Assembly (NCBI RefSeq): GCF_037975245.1
Contig: NC_092582.1
Location: 7,045,001-7,107,000 of the forward strand
Length of the DNA stretch: 62,000 nt
Direction of reading: 5' to 3'
Origin: Apostichopus japonicus
Taxonomy: Eukaryota; Echinodermata; Holothuroidea; Aspidochirotida; Stichopodidae
Part shown: positions 23,837 to 34,947 of the stretch, in pieces
How positions within the stretch are numbered: the stretch's first letter is position 1
Layout of the letters: each line of letters begins with the position of its first letter
The notes under the pieces: model-generated
Database searches by the model: none
Told to the model about the DNA's origin: nothing
What the model saw: only the letters and a program-made list of their open reading frames with translations
Program-made: the position numbers and the translations under genes

Positions 23837-24912
23837 CAAGGGGTGCGGAAGTACTTTTAATCTGGGGGGGGCACCAACGTCGAAGGGCACTTTATAGAAA
23901 TTCGATTGGACTGATGCAGCCTGATATTTAGTACCCTTTATAACTCTTATTGTATTATCTTATTTGCGTATACACATCACTGCATCAACGCCCCCCCCCC
24001 CTTCAAGGAAACAATGCATACTAGCACTGCAATATCCAATGTGCACATTGGGAAACAAGGAACAAGTTTTCTTTCGAGACAAAATGAGGTGAAATCATTA
24101 TCAAGTCCAAGTCCCTGCACACGCGATCGATACATGCATGAAAGCAAATGAAATATGTCAAAATACGAAAGGATGGGGTAGGTTATGGGATATTAAAACT
24201 ATACTCATTATTTATATATAGTAGGCTATAAATGGCTTCTGCTTATTACAAAGTCACAATGTAATATAGCAATGCATTTTTGGAAATGCACTAGGATTTT
24301 TTGGCAAATTTAATATGCATAATGGCACCCACCAGAATGTTAGAAGCCTTGTGGTAGTAAACATAGGCGTAGGAGGCGGGGGGGGGGGGGGGGCCCGACC
24401 AAAAAATTTTGTGAAAATTCGGGCAATACGCTGAGAATTTTTCGGGCACCTACTGAAAGAAAAATAATTTGCTATGTGTTTTTCAATCGTTATACTGATA
24501 TTATTATGATCATGATTGTTGTAACGACTTTCCCAATAATTCTAACCAATATAGAAGAGTAATAACACTGCAAATGATTGTATGTTATTGGCATGCGATG
24601 TTATAACCGATGCATGCCTATATGATATGCACATTAACATGTTGAACGCGCGCGCGCGGAGCGCGCGAAAAATTTGGCTAATATTCTTCGGGCAAGTGTT
24701 ACAGCCCCCCAAATCAAATTGGGCTCCTACGCCTATGGTAGTAAACATATAAAACTTCCCGAAATATTTCAATAGACGTGGGTTTCGCTTTGTAAACTCT
24801 TTTTTTTTTATTTAGAAATTTAAATGTAGAAAAAGGGCACATTTTTAACCTGAGGAAAAGTGGGGGGCACGTGCCCCCTGTGCCCCCCCCCCCCCCGGTT
24901 CCGCCGCCCTTG
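23837..24912 (+). mobile_element. hAT non-autonomous element, CAAGGGCGGCGG family, with a nested element
   Basis: It starts CAAGGGGTGCGGAAGTAC and ends GGTTCCGCCGCCCTTG. It is flanked by perfect 8-bp duplications CAAGTTGT (23829-23836 and 24913-24920). A second miniature element (24362-24737) lies inside. A relative is at 59459-60095. Its left target duplication overlaps the right duplication of the preceding element by one base, so the two inserted side by side. Confidence 0.85.
24362..24737 (+). mobile_element. hAT miniature element, CATAGGCGTAGG family, nested (376 bp)
   Basis: The ends CATAGGCGTAGGA and TCCTACGCCTATG are near-perfect inverted repeats. Perfect 8-bp duplications GTAGTAAA flank it (24354-24361 and 24738-24745). 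The interior has poly-G at 24379 and a GCGCGCGCGGAGCGCGCG hairpin near 24647. A relative lies at 57335-57687. It is younger than its host element 23837-24912. Confidence 0.9.
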
Positions 24913-26334
24913 CAAGTTGTTCAGCACAATGTAAAGGAAAGATCAAACATACGTTGTTTTTGCAGAAAATTGCAAGACCAATCTAACCAACACGCTACAT
25001 AATTCTTTTACCGTATTCCAGAGATATCGAGGGCTATAGTAACTTGAATCCAGTTTCCGTTTAAAATAGATACAAATGTGTCTTTTGGGGCTCAAAATAG
25101 ACATCGTTTGAAATGTATCCTGGAGGGATCTTTACAGGCTACTCACATGTCGGGGGAGGGACTCTGATATGAGCTCGTTTATTGTGAGGCATATTTACGT
25201 ACTACAAATTAACCTCTGCAATGATAATAGGATGCACACAGCAAGGCTGCTTCTATATCGGGGGGGGGGGGTAAAATTCGGGGATTCCCCCACCCTGTTG
25301 TATATTATGGAGACAATCAAAGGACAGTGTACCTCATCGTTGCATCAGAGAACGTCATGTTATTCACAATATGTGATTAATTATTGAGTGAAGTGAAAAC
25401 AAGCTATAGTTTTTATTATAATTTCACATGCTTTAAATGGATATCCACATGATAACACCCACAGGGCCTAATTCTTGTTATGAATATAAAGCAGGGGCGT
25501 CAATCCCGATTGAAAAGTGGGGGGGGGGGCATAAACTTAAGGAGTGACAGCGAGCGCCTTGGAAGGCGAAAAACCTTTCTCGGGTGGGGTCACATCTTAT
25601 TAATGCTTACACTTATCTATTTAACATCCGGAGGTAACTTAGGGCCTTTATAATTAAAATTGAAACTTAAACCACAACGGAAACATTCTTAAATTTGCAC
25701 TCAAGAATAAATCATCTAGTTATATAGATGTCTACAGCATGCTCACATATGGTATCATAAGTACATTTAAAAAGCACTGTCGGGTACATTAACTTGGCAC
25801 ATTGGATACAGTACTGGGCACATTCTCTCTATCGGAAACATAGAAACCTATCAGAATAAAGATACTTCAGGGCTGTAGCCTGGGTGGAATTTCTAGGGGA
25901 CAGTTGAAGAACATCGAAACATTATGTGTCGTCCAACTGCTACATAGTGATGATTTGATGCGTATATACCGGGCCCTATTGAGGAAATCTTTAGGTGGAT
26001 GGGCCATCTCCTAAAAGGGACCGGCATGGCACTACCTAAACGTAGTGCACCATTAGTTGTAGCGAAGCGTACCAAGAAAATTTGCCAAATATGCCGCACA
26101 TATTGCCGAAAATGGCACTTCCAAGGCCTTGTTAGTTGCATCTAAACATTCTTTTATTTTTGAGATCTCAAGTTTGAGGAATTTACACTTCCCAAAAAGG
26201 GAAATTAGAAGAAAAAAAAATGATTCGTTAAAATCTCTTTGTACGAAACCAGCATGCACAAATGCATTGTGGTTTCGATGATGTTACATGAGCATTTTTC
26301 TTCATGAATCTGACGTAATGTATAATAAAGGTGT
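24913..26334. other. Intronic sequence with relics of hAT-like elements
   Basis: At 25493 a lone terminal motif CAGGGGCGTCAATCCCG is followed by a G-run (a relative starts at 11834). About 25865-26160 is a diverged copy of the 23531 family without intact ends. No gene is seen. Confidence 0.5.
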
Positions 26335-27650
26335 ACATGTTTACAAGGGTTTAACGATTTGACCTCTGATGACCCCAAATGACCTTTGACCTCATCAAAA
26401 ACAATACTCTTTTTGTACGTAATGTGGTACTAAACACTAAATATGAAGTCTGCCCATGCTTCTCATCTTGAGATATCGTGTTTAAAAGGTTTCAATAATT
26501 TCACCCCTGGTGACCCCAAATTACCTTTGACTTCAAACAAAAACAATAGGCTTCTTTTACAGAATGTGGTACTCCTACACACCAAATATGAGGTCTGTCA
26601 ATGATTCCTTTCTTGAGATATCGTGATTTCAAAGTTTTCACAATTTGACCCCTGGTTACCCCAAATGACCTTTGCCCTCCACCAAAAACAATAGGCTTTC
26701 ATTACAGAATGTGGTACTTCTACACACCAAATATGAGGTCTGTCAATGATTCCCTTCTTGAGATATCGTGTTTACGAGGTTTTTACAATTTGACCCTTGG
26801 TCAGGCGCGTAGCCAGGGGGGGGGGGAGGGTTAAAGGGGGCAGCCGCCCCCCTCCTTGAGCATATTTTTTTAAATTGGTTTTAATATTTTTATGATATCG
26901 CTAGTATTTTCAAAAGAGAATATGCTAAGATGCAACTTAAAAGGCCTGGGAAGTGCCATTTCCAGCGATCTGGGAGGCTATTTCAGCCAAAACTTTCTGG
27001 TACGCTTCGCGCCAACTTATGGTGGCGCTACGCTTAGATAGTTTGCAATGCCGAATCTACAATTTCGCCCCTCCCTTGGCAAATTCATGGCTACGCGCCT
27101 GCCCTTGGTGACCTTAAATGACCGTTGACCTCCACCAAAAACGATACACTTTTTGTACATAATGTAGTAATTCTACCCACTAAATATGAAGTATGCTCAT
27201 GCTTCTCATCTTGAGATATCGTGTTTAAAAGGTTTTTTACAATTTGATCCCTGGTTACCCCAACTGACATTTGCCCTCCACCTTAAAAAATATGCTTCTT
27301 TTACATAATGTGGTACTCTTACACACCAAGTATGAGGTCTGTCACTGATTCCCTTCTTGAGATATCGTGTTTAGAAGGTTTTCACAATTTGACCCCTTGC
27401 GACCCAAATGACTTTTGACTTCGACCAAAAACAATTATCTTCTTGTACTTAATGTGGTACTTCTACACATCAAATATGAGGTCCTCCCAAGCTTTCCTTC
27501 TTTAGATATCGTAGTTACAAAGTTTTCACAATTTGACCCTTGTGACCCCAAATGACTTTTGACCTCCACCCCCCCAAAAAAGGTTCTTGTACTTAATGTG
27601 GTACTTCTACACACCAAATATGAATTGGTATGACCTTCCCTTCTTCCTGC
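26335..27650 (+). repeat. Satellite array of about seven roughly 144-bp units with DR1-like motifs
   Basis: Each unit has TTTGACC.C.GGTGACCCCAAA-like sequence, then a TGACCTTTGACCT-like block, then AATGTGGTA, ACCAAATATGA and CTTGAGATATCGTG. The block occurs at 26380, 26522, 26666, 27119, 27265, 27409 and 27553. Spacing is about 142-146 bp once the inserted element 26802-27101 and its duplicated target are removed. The first is a perfect direct repeat of AGGTCA with one-base spacing on the minus strand (DR1, a site type for RXR, HNF4 and PPAR-class receptors); the others carry one or more changes. The array lies in the large intron of the NLR gene. Confidence 0.85.
26802..27101 (-). mobile_element. 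hAT miniature element inserted in the satellite (300 bp)
   Basis: The ends CAGGCGCGTAGCCAGG and GGCTACGCGCCTG are flanked by perfect CCCTTGGT duplications (26794-26801 and 27102-27109). CCCTTGGT is part of the satellite unit, so the insertion post-dates the array. It is an inverted relative of 23531-23821. Confidence 0.92.
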
Positions 27651-30600
27651 TTTTACTTATTGTTTTACACAGGTAATTGAAGATGGGGAATGTATATGTA
27701 AATTAATTGTTAGGTTTGTGTTATCATTATTTGTTTTACATGCCAAAAAGGAACATCCTGGGGGGGGGGGCGGTGATGAGCTGAGTGGGTGAGCAGTGTA
27801 GGGAACTGTGCCCCAATAATCGTAGTTAAAACATCAGTGCACTGATATTGGGCGAATAATACAACTCAGTGATAGGCCTACACAAAACATGTATACGTAA
27901 TAAATTTATTTATAAACCCGATAGTTCACATTAGACGTTAAATCTTATGATCTCTCTACGTTTATTGTTATTCTAACAAAACTCGTGAAAGCCAAGACAA
28001 GCGCACGGACATCGCGTCCACGATCGTGCATATACGTGATAAGCTGTGAAACTAAACATGGTTTTGTGTTTGAACTTCATTCCTACAATACGTGACTAGA
28101 ATCTTAAGTTTGTACAATACTGGCTAATGAAATCGTAAAAATGATACGAACATTTCGCTTAAAGTAACTGAGATAGCACATATAGTCCAAACGTTCACAT
28201 TATCGTAGACCTACTTTCTTTTAAGGAAGTGAAAATCTCAGGGGCAACTTCCCCGTGCCCCCCCCCCCCTACCATTTGGAGGCTACGGTCCTGTACTTAC
28301 TTGGCATCAGTTAACTTAATCACAAATAAAACATTTTGTGAAAATATGTACATAACTACTAAGCTATAGTACTTGAGGTATAATGAGTAAAACCGTTATA
28401 ACAACAACAATATTAGCAGGTTAATATAACCAGGCGTAAGCACCATATGTATATGTTTCTCTCTCAAAACCCCTGTGAAATTCATGAATATCTTAAAAAC
28501 ATTTAAAACTATCATGAATGGCTCTGCTAACCAAACTGAATAAACAATATAATTTGCAAATATTATTATATTGCTCGTACGTGAAATACAACATGCTATC
28601 AAATATAAAAATAATATACTAGAAAGGAGATTAGCGAATGCTGCGGTTTTTCGTTGACTGCTGGCTTTGCATAGCCTCAGCGGTGTATGGGCGCAGTTCC
28701 TCGTTTAAATCCTCGTTTAATATTCTTATTTCAAACCAGTTAAAAGTTCTACTTTCCATCGTGTGGGAGGGAGGGGGGTGAGCAGATGGAAATAAACATT
28801 TATAACTATCTCATATATAGTGAATCATTATGAGCCTGATAGGCGTAGCGCCCCTTATAAAGTAAGTAAGTTCGGGCTGGTTTGACATCTACGCGTAATA
28901 AAAGACTTGAAAGAAGTGACCACCCTTGATCAGCTAATGAGTGACACACCCCTGTACCTTCATGGCCGTTTACTATATCAATACATTTGGAAAACAAATC
29001 TTGCCAAATTCATTTATATATGTCGTTCCCTTTTGCTGGTATCGTATTCCACTTATTAATTTATTTTTTCAAGGAAAACCATGCCTCGTTGTAGGATCAA
29101 CGCTTTACCTACCCATCGAGTGACGTCTCACTTCCCCCAGGGACCAAAATCACGTGATGTTTGACTAGTTGTACAAAAAAAAAAGTGTTTGGCCAATCGT
29201 CCACTCTTTAAAATCTTTGGTTTATGAAAATGTCGCTTCTGGTTACTACTGATTCATTCTTAGAAAACCTTTGAATCCACACATAGCAAGTGTACGTACT
29301 TATCCTATGATTTAAAAATGTACACCATCTGTATGTTGGGATATCAATAATATAATTTACCTGCATACCAATGTTATGAAAGTATTACTTGCAAGTTCTT
29401 TCTGACACAATGATTAAAGACATGAATGTGATTTCCGGACGGTGATAAGTTACGTTTGACAAATGTGAATGCCGAAATGCCTAGCGTGTATGTCGACATG
29501 CTGGCTTTCTCGGAATTTGGAGGTGATGATTTAATTTCCAAAAGAAGGAGAAATTCCGATGGATTGTAAAACTTAAGTTAAGTAGATGTGTTGCATGGTA
29601 CATCAAAGACACTTTGCATGAATTTCTTGTGGCATAAATATTTATCAATTATTTGGCATTCGAATGTCCCTTTGCGATACGTTTACATTTGGTTCAAGCC
29701 CATTAAACACCTCGTAAGTTATTATGTACATTGATGTATATTGAAAATGTTTGAAAATTAGGGGTGGGGTGATTATGATACAATATTTGAGATGGGGGCT
29801 CGTCATCGACCGTCATGCTGACAGATATATTCCGACACATACGAAGACGTTAATTATACTTTATGAAGTATGGTTTGGGTTTCGATGTTAATCAATAAAC
29901 TAAAATCCCATGAATAAATAGGTCATTAAGTAAACAACTTTCACTTAAAAAATGAACATAGTATATACAATTTGAAAGTTTCCCTGCAGGGCTTCTTTAA
30001 ATGTGTATTTTTTTTCATGATTGAAACAAACTCATAACCTACTTGCAAATTGACCTTTATAATGTTAATGCACCCTATATGTGGGCTGGGGCTGCCTTAG
30101 TTTAATTACTGACCGACAATGAAAGCTTAGTTAGTACAATCACAAAGCATGCTGTTAAAGTATATTCTTCTATATATTCGAGAAAAGCAAACCTTATAGT
30201 TCCAATGCTCCTACTTGCGTGCAATGTAATCATGGGGTAATGACTTTGATATTAAAATGACACAACTAATCGCTCCTTGACTGTAAACGATCTTATAAAA
30301 CCTAAAAGTTTACTTAATCTGATGTGCATGTTTCCGTTTAATATATATAACAATCACTATTTACCTACCAAGCAATATGTATAATCTTTGATATTGTTTG
30401 TTCAATCGGTTCATCATATTCTGTAGACTTAATATTCACTCTTTATGAGTTCATTACGTTCCTATATCCGTATCCAATCTTGATAGACGCAAGTGAAAAG
30501 TATAATCTCACTATACAGAATATGACGTCACTTGTTAAACGAATGATAGTTAGGATACATGCATGTCTCATTATTGCGTTGATAGAACATTGATAGAATC

Positions 30601-31829
30601 TTATGCTGAAGCCAATTCACTGATTCAAAATATTTACTAATTCAACTGTATGTTTGTAAGGTACCGTGTAGGAACAGTATATAATGCATTTCTCACTGTT
30701 TACTTACTAACAGAATAGTAAACTTTAATCTTATTTGCTAAATCGGTTTATCATATTCTGTAGACTTAATACACACACTCTTAATGAGTTTATTACGTCA
30801 CTTTTATGATATAATCTTGATAGACACAAGTGTAACCTACAGTTCTATTTTAGAAAAATTAAGTCATTGCCCATCAAATTGCATGCCTTACAATAATACG
30901 TACGGAAGGTGGGTGATGGAGTATAGTTTGAGCTGAGTATCGTGCACATAATGTCAATGACGGGTGGGAAGGGGGGGGGGGTTGGGTGAGAAGCGGGTGA
31001 CCTAGGTAGGGCTGGACCTTTATGGAAGGGCGAAAGGCCATTTTAAAGAAGAAAGAGGTGTGGGCCTATGGTAATTGAAGCCGTCTTCCATGTCTTAGGA
31101 GTCAAATACACGTTCTAATAGTTGCATGGTGCATTCTAATGTCATATTAAGATTATAATTTATAGGTCTATAATTATATGGGTAAACGCAAGACTGTACT
31201 AATCCTAAATTTTGTTTAAGGTTGAAGAGGGGTTATGGACCAGGAGGAGTGGTCTAAATCTTCTCCAACTGAATGTAAGAAATGCCGAGCCATGACTAAG
31301 GTGGAGGAGGAGGGCGTGGTGGCGCACATCACTGGTTGAACTGTGATGCTTAAATAAAGTCAATCGCCTTTCATCCTAAGATCGTTTTCGATCGTTAAGA
31401 ACTGATAACTGAGTCGGGATGCCTAATTATATTACCTGTATATCCTATATATTTTATCTCCCTTTATGTCTGCCGAGGATCAGGCTCTTAAACCAGTTCT
31501 CTAAATGAATAAAAATAAATCTAAAGTAAAGTAATACACTGAAGATGAAAGATAACATGGGCTTCTCAGACCATACCGCTATCTCGTCTTTTCCTATAGT
31601 AACACAGAGCTACTTATATACTCTTTAACCAAGTTGTAACACTACTTCACCACCTACTCTCTGTTTACTCAATCAACATAAGGAATGGCTAATTTAACTG
31701 TAAAAATAAAAACTTTGTTTAAATCAAAGTATTAAAGACATTTACATTAGGTCGCGGTAGCAATGCGTATGTTTGTATTATGGTAATTATGTTTTCTCTA
31801 TGTAGGTGAGCGCGTGTTCTAACTTTGTC
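27651..31829. other. Intronic sequence without recognised genes
   Basis: AT-rich sequence with G/C homopolymer runs (27761, 28259, 30973) and a local duplication at 30377-30840. A reading frame at 28806-28997 (minus) and a short one ending at 29123 (plus) lack convincing exon boundaries. No structural RNA was recognised. Confidence 0.45.
30377..30840 (+). repeat. Local duplication, two diverged copies about 340 bp apart
   Basis: TCATATTCTGTAGACTTAAT, followed by ...ACTCTT.ATGAGTT.ATTACGT and then AATCTTGATAGAC.CAAGTG, occurs at about 30413-30500 and again at about 30750-30830. Confidence 0.7.
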
Positions 31830-32021
31830 TCAACTAATTGTTTCCCATCGGGCCGAAGAATAGAAGACTTTCGTAGGTTCTACACCGATTTCCATCATTT
31901 CTTCTTTCATTTTGTTTGTATAACCTAGCCCTACACGACAGGCTAATCGGTCTCTCTCGGACATTTTGGCTAGTTCTGAAGCACAACATTCTTTGAATTT
32001 GTATACGTATTTTGATGTCAT
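31830..32021 (-). CDS. Possible small protein (63 residues), unrecognised
   Basis: The minus-strand frame starts at ATG 32021 (MTSKYVYKFKECC), passes through ELAKMSERDRLACRVGLGY and KMKEEMMEIGVEP, and stops at TGA 31830. The composition is protein-like: charged and helical with a double cysteine, unlike the low-complexity valine-rich translation of the adjacent minisatellite. Upstream GC-rich GGCGGCGC lies within 20 bases of the start. No splice sites are needed. Alternatively it is the last exon of a longer gene, or a processed fragment. It lies about 1 kb past the NACHT exon on the same strand, within the predicted NLR intron. No function is proposed. Confidence 0.4.
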   Translation of the reverse strand: MTSKYVYKFKECCASELAKMSERDRLACRVGLGYTNKMKEEMMEIGVEPTKVFYSSARWETIS

Positions 32022-32045
32022 AAAAGTGAACAGCGCCGCCAGTTT

Positions 32046-32195
32046 AAATGAGACAACAACATAAAATGAGATAACAGCATCAAAGTAGACAACAACGTTG
32101 AAGGAGACAACAGCAGCACTTGAGACAACAACATCAAAGAAGACAACAACATTGAAGGAGACAACAACATGCAATGACACAACAACAAATTCAAA
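32046..32195 (+). repeat. ACAACAAC minisatellite
   Basis: Imperfect units of 18-24 bases with the core GAGACAACAACAT. Both strands stay open through it because of the repeat; the translations are threonine-rich or valine-rich artefacts. Confidence 0.75.
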
Positions 32196-33049
32196 CGAGA
32201 AAACGATGATAACAGACATCATAGAAGTAAACAACATAATACATGACTCTTTCGGTTTCCATACAATGAACAGTTTGAGAATACATACTAAAACACAGCT
32301 AGAGAAACAAGGCTAATTTATCAAGCTTCCAGCTAGATATAGCTAGTACGGTTGTTTAGATATATACAACACTACAGATTATTCACTTTGTGGAATGAGT
32401 ACGTGACGTCATACATGGACTACACATACAACTGGATTTATGTTTCTTTCAAGTTGATTGGCTTATTTAAAAATAAATCAAGTTTGTGACAAGAAGTAAA
32501 TTTAATTGGTGCACTGTAATTGAGTGATTTCAGCGAACCTTTAACAACATGTTCAATGTTGGAAGTGTCATATAGTTGCATCAACTAAACTCAAAGAGAG
32601 TTTTATACTCCCGCTCCTGGAAATAAAATGGTTTGAACCATCCTCTACAGCAACTGAGTCTAAAGGAATATAGGATAATTGAAATATCGTATCAAATTTA
32701 CGATTTAAACGAAGAACTGTCATTTTTAATTTACTGCAATATCACTAAAACGGATGGAGTCATATTATTGATGGAATGTTCCTATATCTGAAGATAGGTA
32801 TCTTTTGATGATCACTAATAATTAAGTTTAACGAAGACTAAAACCTAGTCCAGTGGCGATCTCCAAAATCGAAAACAACCTCGGACAGTGGGATCTGAGT
32901 TAGCTCATACCATTTAAAAAGGATTAATACATTTTTAGTTATTTGTGATAACATGTTCTTCTTTACTAGTGCATATATAAAAAGAATTTTTGTTGTAAGG
33001 TAGTAAACCTTCGTAAAGTTACTCCCTGTGCTTGAATATGAATACTTAC
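32196..33049. other. Intronic sequence next to the NACHT exon
   Basis: No gene is seen. The NACHT exon's donor GTAAGT (minus) lies at 33049-33044; the open frame that runs past it to 32966 is read-through into the intron. Confidence 0.5.
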
Positions 33050-34554
33050 GTCATATCTGGCTGCTATCTCAAGTAGCTGGATGGTAGATCTCTGTAGTAA
33101 TCTACTGTCCTTGTTACGGATGTACACTTGTCCTGAACACAGATCCCTGACGGTGTCCTTGATGTCGTCAACCTTTCCAGTTTGTTCCAGGATACAAAGA
33201 ATTGCAAACTTGTCTCCGTCCTTAATGCTCTCCAAGTACTGGATTATTTTTGCTCCTGCGGTAGGATTCAGTCCACAAGCAAAGCGATAGAGATACTGAA
33301 GGTCAAACGGGTCCATCCTCCTCAAGAATAGTCTTAATTCAGAGACTTCGTGTTCTAATACGACTAGCATTAACCTGTAAGAGGCGTAAAATTCACAGAA
33401 TATTTTGTGATAGAACCTAACCTGAATAGTAAAGCTCTCAGTATACGCCGAGTCATTGTCACTTAGAACTTGTTCCTCGACAAGGATACCAACGCCAACA
33501 TACTGATCGTAAAATTCTTTACCAAGTCGTTTTACCATTTCATCCTTTCTCCAGACGATCTGCTGGCCTTCTTTACTAAGACCCTCGTAAGCTAGTTTGT
33601 TCAGTTCATCGTGTTCACTTTCATATTTTAGGATCAATTGCCTAACACTGTCGTCCCTGGTCTTATTGCGCATGTGCTCATGAAAGCACGTGATCATATA
33701 CTTAAAGAAACTCGTGACTGATTTGAATTTCTTAAACTCCTTATTTTCATGAGCGATGTGACCAAACATGACGAAAAAGAGCGGAACCTGACAGAGATCA
33801 GCTAAGATGGGGTTTTCCCGGAGTCGTTGTTTGATCTGTTTCAAGGCTTTTTGATCGTTACCTACGACAGCCTTACGGAGATACTCATCTCGCGCGTCGT
33901 CATCGAATCCAGTCAGTTTTACTCGTTTTGTCAGTTTTGGAAACTTCTTTGGAAGGTATCTTGTCGTCAGAGTTACATCATGATTTGGGAACATCTCTCT
34001 CATGATGATGCTTCTGACGTCATTTCCTGTGATCTTATCTTGATTAGGATACTCGTCGTAGCCATCAAGAAGGATTTCTACGGAGGAAGTGTTCTTTAGA
34101 ACATCCTCAATATCTTTATCAGATAAACGAGAACCAGACGCAAGGAAGCGGTTGATGGCTCTGTAGATCGACTTCACACCACCGAGTTGTCTTAACCTGA
34201 GAAGGATGAGTATCTCTACGTCACCAAATGGGGAATCCTGGACACCATTACACCAATCATAGGCAAGCTGTAGGGTCAAAGTTGATTTACCGTATCCAGG
34301 TTCACCCTCTAATATACGTCTTGTTGATTTGATACGACGATCGCTATAGATTCTCTTGTAAGACTCTAACCTTTCCCATGAAGTCTCCTGACCTCGCACA
34401 CCTGCCTCATTAGCAACCAAGAAGTGGACACTGCCCTCAACAAATACCTTATCCACACAGTACAGTCTATCTCTGATGTAAGGTATAGGCTGTACCGAGT
34501 TATATTGACCTGTGTATGTTGACCTCAGTGAGCTAATCAGTCGCTTCTTCTTTT
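33050..34554 (-). CDS. NLR protein, NACHT-domain exon
   Basis: One 1505-nt exon encodes residues 7-508 of the predicted protein. Acceptor TTGTTTACTACACAG, donor GTAAGT after ARYD (phase 0). Visible NACHT features: Walker A GEPGYGKST (90-98), Walker B ILLDGYDE (167-174), sensor arginine in TTRYL (203-207), the NP.L..LC.VPLF helix (254-266), and a winged-helix histidine in FYHKIFCEFYA (388-398). NACHT ATPases of the STAND class oligomerise on ATP binding to signal from the cytosol in innate immunity or cell death. About 50 residues precede the PYIRDRLY segment with no Death, CARD, DED or PYD domain recognised, so an N-terminal effector domain seems absent. No frameshift or stop interrupts the exon. 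Start and LRR exons are listed separately. Confidence 0.93.
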
Positions 34555-34883
34555 CTGTGTAGTAAACAAACATTGATTGCCATGAAGAATATTAATTACT
34601 TAGAGTGGTGAACATTAATGTAGCATTAAAAGGTGTGCCACGAACGTACGACTTGTAAAATTAATTTCTAATACTTCATCTATTTCATAGCGTCATAAGC
34701 CCACCCCCCCCATTTCCCCTCCCCTCTTTCGTGTATACCCATTGTAGTATTGGTAATACTTCCACTGATTGTATGTCGTTTTTATGACGCAACATAAAAG
34801 TAATGAGATTCCAGCTGTGTAAAGAAAACAAGAAGAAAAGAGTATGAACATTTAAGAATTATATTGGATAACTAAAATCTCAC

Positions 34884-34947
34884 CTTCAAGTTCTGACTCC
34901 ATATTTAAGCTCAGTGGTCAGTCATTTGTACCGCGACCACTTGAAAT
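34884..34947 (-). CDS. NLR start exon (ATG at 34902) with part of the 5'UTR
   Basis: The sequence from ATG 34902 reads MESELE plus one base, then GTGAGAT. Its phase 1 end joins the phase 1 start of the NACHT exon at 34554 to give MESELEEKKKRL, across a 329-bp intron. An acceptor (TTTTTCCTCGTATAG) at 34948 bounds the exon, so 34947-34903 is 5'UTR. The frame agreement and the lack of any other in-frame ATG near the acceptor make this the best start. It implies a protein beginning only about 80 residues before Walker A, shorter at the N-terminus than classical NLRs with Death or CARD domains. An alternative first exon encoding such a domain could exist beyond the window or be missed. Confidence 0.65.

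Noticed and set aside
23591-23897. Alanine/proline-rich frames at 23591-23897, 39176-39433, 44055-44243 and 49303-49488
   Set aside because: They translate the G/C-rich interiors and ends of hAT miniature elements.
26335-27650. CRISPR-like repeat-spacer array
   Set aside because: Units are about 144 bp, contiguous and diverged, with no short identical repeats separated by unique spacers; the genome is eukaryotic.
28806-28997. Frame containing VNGHEGTGV
   Set aside because: Reminiscent of repeated elements but no boundaries, partner copy or family could be supported.
32966-33049. C-terminal extension of the NACHT frame (VSIHIQAQG...)
   Set aside because: It starts exactly at a GTAAGT donor and loses NLR-like character, so it is intron read-through.
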